A stretch of DNA of 64,000 nucleotides from Phycisphaeraceae bacterium (GTDB taxonomy: Bacteria > Planctomycetota > Phycisphaerae > Phycisphaerales > UBA1924): assembly GCA_007693965.1 (NCBI GenBank), contig RECQ01000060.1:1-64000 (forward strand), given 5' to 3'. How positions within the stretch are numbered: the first letter of the stretch is position 1; every line of letters begins with the position of its first letter. The notes beneath the pieces were generated by a model. The model did no database searches and had not been told where the DNA came from. It saw only the letters and a program-made list of their open reading frames with translations. A program made the position numbers and the translations under genes. Positions 1-10,668 of this stretch are shown here, piece by piece.

Positions 1-1
1 C

Positions 2-136
2 GACCGCGCCACCGACCGGGCCCGCGACGCCGTCGGCGACCGCGCCCGCGATGCGGTGGGGGGTCTGCTGGGCGGCTCGCGCCGTGATCGGGATCGTCAG
101 GACGACGACAAGGACAATGAGGAGCCGAAGCGGTAG
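2..136 (+). CDS. 3' end of an unidentified gene
   Basis: An open frame enters from the left edge and stops at TAG 134-136, giving 44 visible C-terminal residues. They are Arg/Asp/Ala rich: RATDRARDAVGDRARDAVGG, then LLGG and a charged tail ending NEEPKR. The near-repeat DRARDAVG occurs twice, suggesting short amphipathic helical repeats. The body of the gene lies outside the window, so no function can be given. The next gene converges on it from the opposite strand, with only a short gap between them. Confidence 0.5.
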   Translation, partial: DRATDRARDAVGDRARDAVGGLLGGSRRDRDRQDDDKDNEEPKR

Positions 137-158
137 CTCGGTGTTGGTTCGACGCCGC

Positions 159-911
159 TCACGCCCCGATCCGAAGCCGCTCGCCCAGGAAGTCGGGCAG
201 GCCGGCGCGCTGGATCTTCCACTCGACCAGGTCGATGTCGTACGCCGTGCGCAGGATCTGGAAGGTGCGGCTCTCGGTGTCGAGCAGCCCCCACGATGCG
301 TCGGGGTTGCGGTCGCGCGGCTGGCCGACCGAACCCGGATTCACGATGCAGCGATGTCCGTCGGGGATGTCGAAGCGGACATCAGTCGGGAGCTGGAGGC
401 TCCGCGTCTGGCCGGCGCCTCGGAAATCGAGCAGCGGCGCGACGAAGGCGGAGGGGATGTGCGTGTGGCCGACGGCGCCGATGTCGTGCTGCAGCGCGTC
501 GAGCGCATCGCCCGCGGTCTGCCGGTTGGTGATGTAGGTGTACCGACGGGCGCCGAATGAGCCGTGCGTGAAGGCGGCGCCCGCCTTCTCGAAGTTCGCC
601 GGCCACGAGCGGATCGCAGACTTCTGCGCCAGCGACAGCGCGTTGCGCGTGTAGCAGAGCGAGTGGAACGCGGCGGGGTTGAAGTTCTCACCCAGCCCGG
701 GCGTGATCGCCGCCTCATCGTGGTTGCCCATCACCACGGCGTCGCACGCCTCGTACACCAGATCCACGCAGGCGCCGGGATCGGGGCCATAGCCCACAAC
801 GTCGCCCAGACAGACGATGCAGTCCGCATCCGCCTCGCCGATAGCGCGCAGCACGGCCTCGAATGCTTCGAGGTTGCCGTGAACGTCCGCGATAAGTGCT
901 ATTCGCGCCAT
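159..911 (-). CDS. Metallophosphoesterase, calcineurin-like (YfcE-type)
   Basis: A 250-residue cytoplasmic enzyme of the calcineurin-like phosphoesterase fold. The full metal-site motif series is visible: D-x-H in LIADVHGN near the N terminus, GD in CLGDVVGYGPDPG, GNHD in VMGNHDEAAI, and the late GHTH in GAVGHTHIPSAF. The length fits stand-alone YfcE/MJ0936-like phosphodiesterases. These families hydrolyse small phosphodiesters in vitro, but the physiological substrate is usually unknown, so the real substrate here cannot be named. It lies downstream of infC on the same strand after a gap of about 240 bp, which is long enough for its own promoter. Confidence 0.85.
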   Translation of the reverse strand: MARIALIADVHGNLEAFEAVLRAIGEADADCIVCLGDVVGYGPDPGACVDLVYEACDAVVMGNHDEAAITPGLGENFNPAAFHSLCYTRNALSLAQKSAIRSWPANFEKAGAAFTHGSFGARRYTYITNRQTAGDALDALQHDIGAVGHTHIPSAFVAPLLDFRGAGQTRSLQLPTDVRFDIPDGHRCIVNPGSVGQPRDRNPDASWGLLDTESRTFQILRTAYDIDLVEWKIQRAGLPDFLGERLRIGA

Positions 912-1153
912 GGTGAGTCAATCCCGCGGGGAGAAGGTGTATCGGCACACCGGGGGCCGGGGCAGCACGCTCCGAGCGCGTGTCCGCGGGAGTTTGTGGG
1001 AATTGACCGGCTCGATTGCATCGGGAGGTGTCCCCAAGGTCCGGATTGCGCGCGAATCGTCCGCGCAGGCCGCAGCGTCGCCGGCGTTCTGCGTCGATTG
1101 CGGCGTCGTTGGGGCGGGGTCCGCCCGTGCGGGCGGCGGGAGGCCCGGACGAA

Positions 1154-1876
<723 letters not shown>

Positions 1877-1882
1877 GAGTGG

Positions 1883-1889
1883 ACTCCTT
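1883..1889 (-). promoter_or_regulatory. Shine-Dalgarno of infC placing the start at AUC
   Basis: AAGGAGT on the minus strand is followed by six bases (CCACTC) and then ATC. No ATG, GTG or TTG lies at the right distance, and the next GTG is 42 bases beyond the site. The site therefore decides the start of infC. Confidence 0.75.
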
Positions 1890-2253
1890 ATGAAAATGAA
1901 ACGGGCGGCCGCGTCGCCGATGTGGCGGCGCAGTGATGACCTCGACGGCGAAGAAGCGTCGAGACGAAGTGCATATCGGTCGTCGAGCGGGGCCGGATCA
2001 TGGCAGCGACCGACCGCAGCGGTCGCGGTCGAACGTGCTGTGGCGCCATCCTGCGTCGTTCACGCGGGTGAAGCTCCGGGCTGAAGAGCGCCCGAAGCGC
2101 TCTCCGTGGGTGATCCGGCAGTGGGCGAACGTCGCTCACGCTCACAGGAGGCTACCCTGCGAACATGGGGGGAGCAAGAGAGAAACGCCCGATTTCCGTG
2201 CGGGGAACCCCGCATTCGCCCCCACAGACCGCACGGGATGCAGGAGCAGACGC

Positions 2254-2697
2254 ATGCATGATCGCGACACGCTGATTCAGCTCTGGGAACACGCATGGGC
2301 CCCCAAAGGGGGTTGGACCCCATTCGCTCAGATTCTCGACGGTCTCAGCCCGGAACAGGCGGCGTGGAGGCCGGCGCCGGGGCGCCATTCCATCTGGCAG
2401 ATCGCCAACCACCTGGCCTTCTGGGGTGAGTATGTCTGTCTCCGGGCCCGGGGCGGCGACGCCCTGCCCGACGATGAGATCCGACGTCGGAACTGGGAAG
2501 AGCCGGAGGCGATCACCGGGGACGCCTGGCGCGAGACCGTGGAGCGCCACGCGCGTGTCCGCGAGATGGTCCGCGACGCCATCGCCGATCCCGCGCTGCC
2601 GCTCGACGATCTCGGCGAACTGCTTACGCACCACGCCTACCACGCGGGGCAGATCATGCAGCTTCGCGCCCTGCAGGGGCTGGCGCCGATCGTCTGA
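2254..2697 (+). CDS. DinB-family protein
   Basis: A 147-residue four-helix DinB/YfiT-like protein. Metal-ligand histidines are in the expected places: HSIWQIANHLAFW in the first third and LTHHAYHAGQIMQLR near the end (H-x3-H-x2-H arrangement). The frame is open for a further 107 codons upstream, but CAGGAG at 2241-2246 sits seven bases before ATG 2254, and the DinB homology begins there. DinB-like proteins include metal-dependent thiol transferases and many members of unknown role, so the substrate is undefined. It is divergent from infC and convergent with thrS, interrupting the thrS-infC neighbourhood found in many bacteria. Confidence 0.8.
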   Translation: MHDRDTLIQLWEHAWAPKGGWTPFAQILDGLSPEQAAWRPAPGRHSIWQIANHLAFWGEYVCLRARGGDALPDDEIRRRNWEEPEAITGDAWRETVERHARVREMVRDAIADPALPLDDLGELLTHHAYHAGQIMQLRALQGLAPIV

Positions 2698-2709
2698 CTC
2701 TGGGATGCA

Positions 2710-2724
2710 CAGCTCGGAGAGCTG
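2710..2724. repeat. Short palindrome between dinB-like gene and thrS
   Basis: CAGCTC-GGA-GAGCTG: a 6-bp stem with a 3-base loop in the 35-bp gap between two convergent genes. It resembles the other short-stem, 3-nt-loop palindromes in this window. There is no T tract, so terminator activity is uncertain. Confidence 0.5.
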
Positions 2725-2732
2725 CGCCGCCG

Positions 2733-4802
<2,070 letters not shown>

Positions 4803-4963
4803 GGGGGGCGTGTGCGTCCGTGCTGGGATTGGTTCGGGAGCGAGGGTTGCATGGGGCTCAGGGCCCGGCGCCCCACAACAACATTCCGTAGGATGGCCGG
4901 GTCGAGGCCCATGATAGCGGTGGATCGGCTGTCCGAGTCGTCTACGGGTCTGTCAGATGAGTC

Positions 4964-4982
4964 AGCAGGTCAGAGACCTGCT
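4964..4982. repeat. Palindrome upstream of nrdR
   Basis: AGCAGGTC-AGA-GACCTGCT, a perfect 8-bp stem with a 3-base loop followed by CCAC, in the gap between divergent thrS and nrdR. The same core with one change occurs at 40497-40515. It lies 18 bp before the nrdR start codon and could therefore affect nrdR expression. Confidence 0.6.
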
Positions 4983-4999
4983 CCACAGGGAGCGAGTGC

Positions 5000-5494
5000 G
5001 TGATCTGTCCATACTGCAGCGCCGACGACGATCGGGTGATCGACTCCAGAGCCTCCGAGGCCGGCCTCGCCATCCGGCGCCGGCGCCAGTGCAACGCCTG
5101 CGGCCGGCGCTTCACCACCTACGAGCGCGTCGAAGAGACCAACCGCCTCGTCGTCATCAAGCGCGACGGCGCCCGCGTTCCATTCAAGGGTGAGAACATT
5201 CTGCGGGGCGTTCACGCCGCCTGCGGCAAGCGGCCGGTTCCCGAGACCGACAAACGCCAGCTCGTCGAGCTGGTCGAGGACGAGCTGCACCGCGAGTTCG
5301 ACCGCGAGGTCGAGTCCAGCGTGATCGGCGAACGCGTCGCCGCCCGCCTGCGCGACCTCGACGAGATCGCCTACATCCGTTTCGCCAGTGAGCACGAGCA
5401 GTTCCGCAGCGTGAGCGACATCATGGACACAGTCCGCCAGCTCAGCGAGCGCGTGCGCGATGTGAAGGATCAGCAGAAGCTGTTTGATGGGTGA
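5000..5494 (+). CDS. nrdR: Transcriptional repressor NrdR
   Basis: NrdR represses ribonucleotide reductase genes and senses ATP/dATP through an ATP-cone. The N-terminal zinc ribbon is intact: MICPYC at the start and CNACGRRFTTYER about 25 residues later. The ATP-cone follows (VVIKRDGARVPFKGENILRG) and includes YIRFASEHEQFRSV. The length of 164 residues is typical. The start is GTG 5000, seven bases after AGGGAG 4987-4992. A 19-bp perfect palindrome sits just upstream. No NrdR box or nrd gene is visible in the window. Confidence 0.95.
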   Translation: MICPYCSADDDRVIDSRASEAGLAIRRRRQCNACGRRFTTYERVEETNRLVVIKRDGARVPFKGENILRGVHAACGKRPVPETDKRQLVELVEDELHREFDREVESSVIGERVAARLRDLDEIAYIRFASEHEQFRSVSDIMDTVRQLSERVRDVKDQQKLFDG

Positions 5495-5517
5495 ACATCT
5501 GCGCGGAGGGGTGCGTG

Positions 5518-6222
5518 ATGGCGACGAATGACTGGTCGAAGGCTCAGGCGAAATCGCTACGCCAGTTCTTTCCAGTGATGGTGATCGGGACTGCTTTCAT
5601 CATTGCCATGGGCCGATGGCTGGCGCCTGAAGCTGTCGATTGGCTGTTGTCAGGCGCTGTCGCCGCATGGTTCTTGTATGCGTTGTCAATGGCCGGCGCC
5701 CGTCTCTGGGAGAAGGCGGCGCTCGGCGCCTGGATTCTTCTATTTCCGATCTGGGGGGCAGCGATTTTCGCGAATGTTGAGGCCGCGTTTCTCGGAGATC
5801 TGAGCTTTGAAGAAAGGCTCTATGCCGACGGTGTGAAGATCGCACTCGTGGGTGCGATCGGGACTGCACTGAGCGGCGCTCTGACGGCGGCGGTGATTTT
5901 CGTAGTGACCCGGGCGGTCAGGCCACCGGTGTGGTGCTTCGTTGCGGCGTTGCTGGCCGCGATTGTCATGTATGGCGTAAGGGGCGCCGAGAGCTTCTTG
6001 ATGGAGCTTCTCGGAAGCCGGGCATACTGGTCGCTTCAGAACTTTGTGAACTTTGTGGGTCCTCTGCTCTGGTTCGCCCTCACGCTCTGGGGTCTGCTCA
6101 CCTGGGCGAGGCCTCGCGCGCTCCGTCGAGTTGGTCTCTGTGAGAAGTGCGGCTATGACACCGCTGGCGCCCCCGGAGAGAAGTGTCCGGAGTGCGGCGT
6201 CGCCGCGACCAGCCAGCACTGA
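5518..6222 (+). CDS. Multi-pass membrane protein with C-terminal zinc ribbon
   Basis: An unrecognised 234-residue protein. About five to six hydrophobic helices cover residues 15-200 (for example MVIGTAFIIAMG, AALGAWILLFPIWGAAIFA, ALLAAIVMYGV, GPLLWFALTLWGLLTW). It ends in a four-cysteine ribbon, LCEKCGYDTAGAPGEKCPEC. That C-terminal ribbon is a recurrent planctomycete decoration of unknown role and occurs again in the 22816-23190 gene. The start is ATG 5518 because GGAGGG 5505-5510 precedes it by seven bases; GTG 5491, overlapping the nrdR stop, is the alternative. It probably shares a transcript with nrdR. Confidence 0.6.
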   Translation: MATNDWSKAQAKSLRQFFPVMVIGTAFIIAMGRWLAPEAVDWLLSGAVAAWFLYALSMAGARLWEKAALGAWILLFPIWGAAIFANVEAAFLGDLSFEERLYADGVKIALVGAIGTALSGALTAAVIFVVTRAVRPPVWCFVAALLAAIVMYGVRGAESFLMELLGSRAYWSLQNFVNFVGPLLWFALTLWGLLTWARPRALRRVGLCEKCGYDTAGAPGEKCPECGVAATSQH

Positions 6223-6285
6223 ACTTCCGGTTAATTTTCTTTCCGGCGCCCTTGCGTCCCGGCCCCGGGGCGTGAAGATAGACCC

Positions 6286-6936
6286 ATGCACGGATTGCGA
6301 ACCCCTCGTCTTGCACTGGTTTTTCTCACGCCTCTGGCGATGGCGCTGTGGAGCGGCGCCTGCGGATCGAGCCAGCGGAGCGGCGCACTCGAAGCCGACG
6401 CCCCGCAGGCAGACGCCACGGCCCCACTCAATGGCGAACGCGCCGACGCAGGCGAGCAGAAGGAGCCCGAGCCGGAGCTGACGCCCCCCGGCCCCCCCGT
6501 GGCGCCCCCAGTCGCCTCCATCGCCGCATCGCGCGGGCAGGACGAAGGCGCTGCGGGCGCCGGTCAGCGTCCCCGCGCTCCCCGTCAACAGGGCCCCGCC
6601 CAGACCGCCGCCGCGGAGCAGCCGCCGGACGACACAGCCATCCTGGTGCAGGCGAGCCGCACGGACGGGCGTCCGGAGTGGTGGATCGATGGGCCGGTCC
6701 ACGCCGATGGCCGGCTCCGCATCGCCGCCGAGGCCCTGGGGCAGGATGTGCTGGAGGCCCGCAGGGCCGCCGTCAGCGCCGGGCGCCGCGCACTGGAGCG
6801 CCTCGCCGGCGCAGATATTCACGATGAGCGCGTGGTGTACGCCACCGTGCGGCCGCTGCCGCGCGGGGCGTCGCCCTCGGGGCCGCGCTTCGTCGGATAT
6901 GTGCTGATGTCTTCGGCGGCGCCGGACGGGGAGTGA
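6286..6936 (+). CDS. Putative lipoprotein, disordered linker plus C-terminal domain
   Basis: A 216-residue protein of unknown function. It has a basic N terminus, a hydrophobic core (LALVFLTPLAMALW) and a lipobox SGAC, which predict acylation at about Cys25 and export. Residues 30-115 are a Pro/Ala/Glu-rich low-complexity linker. The last 100 residues contain a folded-looking segment (WWIDGPVHADGRLRIAAEAL, then EARRAAVSAGRRALERLAG). The C-terminal part may bind envelope partners, but nothing indicates an activity. It is followed by a convergent gene 10 bp away. Confidence 0.6.
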   Translation: MHGLRTPRLALVFLTPLAMALWSGACGSSQRSGALEADAPQADATAPLNGERADAGEQKEPEPELTPPGPPVAPPVASIAASRGQDEGAAGAGQRPRAPRQQGPAQTAAAEQPPDDTAILVQASRTDGRPEWWIDGPVHADGRLRIAAEALGQDVLEARRAAVSAGRRALERLAGADIHDERVVYATVRPLPRGASPSGPRFVGYVLMSSAAPDGE

Positions 6937-6945
6937 GCCTTCGGC

Positions 6946-7701
6946 TCAACGCTTCGTCGTCGACATGGACTCACGCAGCGAATCATCCATGTAGAGAATG
7001 GCGCCGCAGCTTGAGCACTGTGTGACCACATTGCGCCCGAGGATCGCGCTGACCAGCTCCATCGGCAGCAGCACCTGACACCCGCCGCAGGAGAACTCCA
7101 TGTGGCGTCGGCTGTGCTCTTCGATGGGGACCATCGCGTCCTCGTCGTGTCGTCGGCCGAGCTGTTCGAGGAGGATGAGTGTGTCCTTGGGCACCTCGGC
7201 GGCGGCGACCTCCCGCTCCTTCTCCAGCTCTTCCAGACGGTCCTTGACCTCCTGGGCCCTCTGGTCGCGCTCGGCGGCGGCGATGTCGCGGATCTTGGAT
7301 CGCTCCTCGCGCTCGGCCTCGAGCTGGGCGACGGCCTCGGTGACCTCATCCAGGCGCGTCATGGATTCGAGGACGCGATCCTCCACGGCGCTCTTATCCG
7401 CCTTGAAGGTGTTCACCTCGGTGAGAAGCGCGGTGTATTCCTTGTTTGTCTTGGCGGTGTTGAGCTGGTCGCGGAGCTTGTTGATGCGCGCATCCAGTTC
7501 GGCGATCTCGTTCTCGTCGTTGTGCGCGGTCGCCTTGAGTTGGCGCATCTGAGTGGCGAGGGCGTCAAGGCGTGACTGGATCGAGGCGAGTTGCCGTTCC
7601 TGTTCGTCGAGGTACTTCTGGGCGCTGTCGATGCGTTTGCGCAGACCTCTGATCTGTGTCTCGACGCGATGGAGGCGAAGCAGTTTTTCTGTGACGGTCA
7701 T
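6946..7701 (-). CDS. Coiled-coil protein with C4 zinc ribbon (DUF164-like)
   Basis: A 251-residue cytoplasmic protein. Residues 1-180 form a long heptad-rich coiled coil (for example RLHRVETQIRGLRKRID, NKEYTALLTEVNTFKADKSA). The end carries the ribbon FSCGGCQVLLP...VTQCSSCGAILY. This is the layout of the widespread CT398/DUF164 family, whose members are linked to secretion or nucleic-acid handling without an agreed function; the motif NKEY-x2-L-x2-E is characteristic. The frame is open further upstream, but ATG 7701 with GGAG six bases before gives the family N terminus MTVTEKLLRLHRVE. It lies downstream of cdsA. Confidence 0.75.
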   Translation of the reverse strand: MTVTEKLLRLHRVETQIRGLRKRIDSAQKYLDEQERQLASIQSRLDALATQMRQLKATAHNDENEIAELDARINKLRDQLNTAKTNKEYTALLTEVNTFKADKSAVEDRVLESMTRLDEVTEAVAQLEAEREERSKIRDIAAAERDQRAQEVKDRLEELEKEREVAAAEVPKDTLILLEQLGRRHDEDAMVPIEEHSRRHMEFSCGGCQVLLPMELVSAILGRNVVTQCSSCGAILYMDDSLRESMSTTKR

Positions 7702-7795
7702 CCAGGGCTCCGAAGGTTCTACATTGCAAGTGTAGCAACGTCGCCCCCGGGTGTGGGCATGGAATTTGATCCCGGCCTGTATCCGAGGCGCAGGG

Positions 7796-8722
7796 TCATC
7801 CCCGCATGAACGCCAGCAGGAGCCAGTACGCAGCGGGCGCGACCAGCAGTGGGGAGTCGAGCACGTCGAGGACGCCTCCGAAGCCCGGCAGCGCTCGCGA
7901 GGAGTCCTTGATTCCTGCATCTCGTTTCAGCAGGCTTGCGATCAGGTCGCCCGCCTGTCCGAGAACCGCGAAGACCGCGCCCGCCAGGGCGCCCTGCCAC
8001 AGCGCCAGCGTCGTCTCGGTCCATTGCGTCAGCCATGCGGCCACAGCGCCCAGCAGCATCGCCAGCGCGATCCCTCCGAAGAATCCCTCCCAGGTCTTGC
8101 CCGGGCTCAGCCACACGATCAGCTTCCGCCTGCCGATGGCGCGGCCGGTGAAGTAGGCGCCGATGTCGCACGATTTCGTGAGCAGCAGCACGCCGAGCAC
8201 CACCCACGCCGAATGGTGCTGCCGGATCATCAGCAGGAAGCTGATCAGGATCCCGATGTAGACGAAGGCCAGCAGGGCGCCTCCCGTCGCCGCCACCACA
8301 CCGTCGACCGTCCGGCGCCGGGTGTAATAGACGACTGAGAGCAGCAGGACCAGAACCACGGCGGTCGCCAGCAGGGGGGCGATCAACTCCGCATGCCTCG
8401 TGGACGGAGCGGCGACCGCGGCGCACAGCCCGAAGAGGGCCGAGACGCAGGTCACCCACGTCGAGGCGGTGATGTTGTTGGCCCGCAGGATCGCCGCCAA
8501 CTCCGCCGCCGCCATCGCCGACACGATCACGAGTATGAAGAAGATCGCTGAGCCCGGTGGCAGCGTCTCGGCGCCGAGCAGGGCCTGCAGCGCTGCGCCG
8601 GGCGCGGGGCGTCCTTCGAGCCATTCATCAACCCACGCCAGCCCCGCCATGAGCGCGATAAGCAGGGTTCCGAGAGTCAGCCGCTGGGACAGCACGGGCG
8701 ACAGGCTAGCGACTGGGCGCAC
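7796..8722 (-). CDS. cdsA: Phosphatidate cytidylyltransferase
   Basis: It makes CDP-diacylglycerol from phosphatidic acid and CTP in the cytoplasmic membrane, the branch point of phospholipid synthesis. The 308-residue protein has about eight membrane helices and the CdsA signature near the C terminus (SLLKRDAGIKDSSRALPGFG, then GVLDVLDS). It also has the conserved LLTKSCDIGAYFTG and SPGKTWEGFFGG segments. It follows uppS by 33 bp, as in many bacteria; dxr and rseP, often next, are not here. Confidence 0.93.
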   Translation of the reverse strand: MRPVASLSPVLSQRLTLGTLLIALMAGLAWVDEWLEGRPAPGAALQALLGAETLPPGSAIFFILVIVSAMAAAELAAILRANNITASTWVTCVSALFGLCAAVAAPSTRHAELIAPLLATAVVLVLLLSVVYYTRRRTVDGVVAATGGALLAFVYIGILISFLLMIRQHHSAWVVLGVLLLTKSCDIGAYFTGRAIGRRKLIVWLSPGKTWEGFFGGIALAMLLGAVAAWLTQWTETTLALWQGALAGAVFAVLGQAGDLIASLLKRDAGIKDSSRALPGFGGVLDVLDSPLLVAPAAYWLLLAFMRG

Positions 8723-8755
8723 GCAGGGGGCGAGCCGGCTCGGACCGCGAGGGCC

Positions 8756-9604
8756 TCAGGCGTCGTCCAGGCCGCCGAAGCGGCGCCGCCGCGATGCGTA
8801 GTCGCGAACGGCGTTGTGCAGGTCCGCCGCGCCGAACTCCGGCCACTGCACATCGGTGACGTGGATCTCGGCGTAGCTGATCTGCCAGAGGAGGAAATTG
8901 CTCAGCCTCATTTCGCCTGCGGTGCGGATGAGCAGATCGGGCTCGGGCATCCCGGCGGTGGAGAGGACCGATTCGAAGGTGTCCTCGGTGATGGCCTCCG
9001 GGCTCAGTTCGCCGCGGGCAACGCGCGAGGCCAGCTCCCGGGCAGCATCCACAATCTCGGCCCGGGCGCCGTAGTTGACCGCCAGGCACAGCGTGGGGCC
9101 GGTGCAACGGCTGGTCGCTTCGATGGTCTTGTCCACTTCTGCGAGTACGAGGGTCGGGAGGCCCTCGCGCCGGCCGATCTGGCGGAATCGGATGTTCTTT
9201 TCGATGAGCTGGTCCCGCTCGGCCCGCAGGCACTCGCTGTAGAGGCCCATCAGGGCCTCAATCTCCTCGGCGGGGCGGCGCCAGTTCTCGCTGGAGAAGG
9301 AGAAGAGCGTCAGGGCCTCCACACCCAGCGTCGCGCATGCCTCCATGGTGCGGCGGACGGAGTCGGCCCCCGCCTTGTGCCCAGCGATGCGCGGGGCGCC
9401 CCGCTGGCGGGCCCAGCGACCGTTGCCGTCCATGATGATGGCGATGTGGCGGGGTATCCGCTCCGGATCCACATCGGGCAGGACGGCGAGCGGGTCGGCC
9501 CCCGGGTTCACCAGGCGCATGCGGGCAAGCGTCTTGGCGTGGGCGTCATCGGATGCGTCAATCGAGGGTATGCCGGCCGCGGCGGTGGCTGCGTTGTTCG
9601 TCAT
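8756..9604 (-). CDS. uppS: Isoprenyl transferase (undecaprenyl diphosphate synthase)
   Basis: A cis-prenyltransferase making the C55 lipid carrier for cell-wall precursors. Conserved region I is present (HIAIIMDGNGRWARQRG), with the catalytic Asp and phosphate-binding residues. LTLFSFSSENWRRP and the C-terminal PDLLIRTAGEMRLSNFLLWQ are also present. The protein is 282 residues with a roughly 50-residue N-terminal extension absent from most homologues, so a later start is possible, although no clearly better ribosome site was found. Gene order pyrH-uppS-cdsA resembles the common cluster but lacks frr. Confidence 0.93.
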   Translation of the reverse strand: MTNNAATAAAGIPSIDASDDAHAKTLARMRLVNPGADPLAVLPDVDPERIPRHIAIIMDGNGRWARQRGAPRIAGHKAGADSVRRTMEACATLGVEALTLFSFSSENWRRPAEEIEALMGLYSECLRAERDQLIEKNIRFRQIGRREGLPTLVLAEVDKTIEATSRCTGPTLCLAVNYGARAEIVDAARELASRVARGELSPEAITEDTFESVLSTAGMPEPDLLIRTAGEMRLSNFLLWQISYAEIHVTDVQWPEFGAADLHNAVRDYASRRRRFGGLDDA

Positions 9605-9691
9605 GCGTTGGATCGTACCTGCATGGGCCAGTCCGGTGGCCGCCGCCGGACGGAAAGCTGCATCACGGGCGACCGGTGTGGCTGGCGCGAT

Positions 9692-10450
9692 TCAAATGAG
9701 GCTGGGAGGCGGATCCTGCCCCGTGTCACAGCGAATCAAAGTGCCCACGCGCTCGCCGTCGATCACGCGCCGGATGTTGCCGGGGCGCTTGAAGTCGAAG
9801 ACGATGATGGGAATGCGCCGCTCCTGGCTCATGGTCAGGGCGGTCATGTCCATCACGCCGAGCTGCTTCTCAATCGCCTCGGAGAAGCTCAGCTCGTCGT
9901 AGCGGGTGGCGGTCTGGTCCTTGTTGGGATCGGCGGTGTACACACCGTCCACTTTGGTCGCCTTCATCACCACCTCGCACTCCAGCTCAGTCGCCCGAAG
10001 CACAGCGCAGGTGTCGGTGGTGAAGAATGGATTGCCGGTGCCCGCCGCGAGGACGACCACACGACCCTTCTCCATGTGCCGCATCGCCCGGCCGCGGATG
10101 AAGGGCTCGGCGACGGCGGGAATGTCGATCGCCGTCATGCACCGGGCGGCGTGGCCCGCCTTCTCCAGCGATTCCTTGAGCGAGACACCGTTGATGACGG
10201 TGCCCAGCATGCCGAGGTAGTCGGCGGTGGATCGATGGATCTCGCCCGCGCTGGCCAGTTCGGCGCCGCGTATGATGTTGCCCCCGCCCACCACGACCGC
10301 CACCTGGGCGCCGCTCTCGAGGGCCGACTTGACCTCATGGGCGATGACTCGAAGCTCTTTTGTATCCACGCCGTGCCCGCCCGGGCGGCAGAAGGCCTCG
10401 CCGCTGAGCTTGAGCAGGACGCGTTTGAAGGGCGTTCGCTTGTTCGTCAT
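9692..10450 (-). CDS. pyrH: Uridylate kinase
   Basis: A hexameric UMP kinase of the amino-acid-kinase fold that phosphorylates UMP to UDP. Visible motifs: RVLLKLSGEAF at the N terminus, VVVGGGNIIRG, the UMP-binding segment around TADYLGMLGTVINGVSL, GTGNPFFTTDT, and VMKATKVDGVYTADP. The start is taken at ATG 10450 (MTNKRTPFKRVLLKLSG) with GGAG four bases upstream; an in-frame ATG at 10513 has no ribosome site. It heads the pyrH-uppS-cdsA run and is divergent from the eight-gene envelope operon. Confidence 0.95.
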   Translation of the reverse strand: MTNKRTPFKRVLLKLSGEAFCRPGGHGVDTKELRVIAHEVKSALESGAQVAVVVGGGNIIRGAELASAGEIHRSTADYLGMLGTVINGVSLKESLEKAGHAARCMTAIDIPAVAEPFIRGRAMRHMEKGRVVVLAAGTGNPFFTTDTCAVLRATELECEVVMKATKVDGVYTADPNKDQTATRYDELSFSEAIEKQLGVMDMTALTMSQERRIPIIVFDFKRPGNIRRVIDGERVGTLIRCDTGQDPPPSLI

Positions 10451-10668
10451 GACGCTCCGCAGGCTGATGTGATTTTCCCGGCACAGCGCGCCGGGGTGAA
10501 TGGACGATACCACCGTATCGGCGAAGTCGCATCATTGGCGTCGCATTCACAAGGATCCCTGTCTCTGACTCCACGCCAGCGGGGCAACCCGCGTTGCTCC
10601 TGTGCGTATGGGAAAGAGCACGCCCGCCATGGGCGAACGAAGAGACTTCTCGCCTAGACTCACTGCAT

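Noticed and set aside
1877-2253. Possible riboswitch or ribosomal-protein leader upstream of infC.
   Set aside because: A GC-rich imperfect hairpin (around 2007-2032) is visible, but no known leader consensus could be recognised.
8816-10657. A 613-codon plus-strand frame opposite uppS and pyrH.
   Set aside because: It spans two well-supported genes and their gap; no ribosome site and no motifs.
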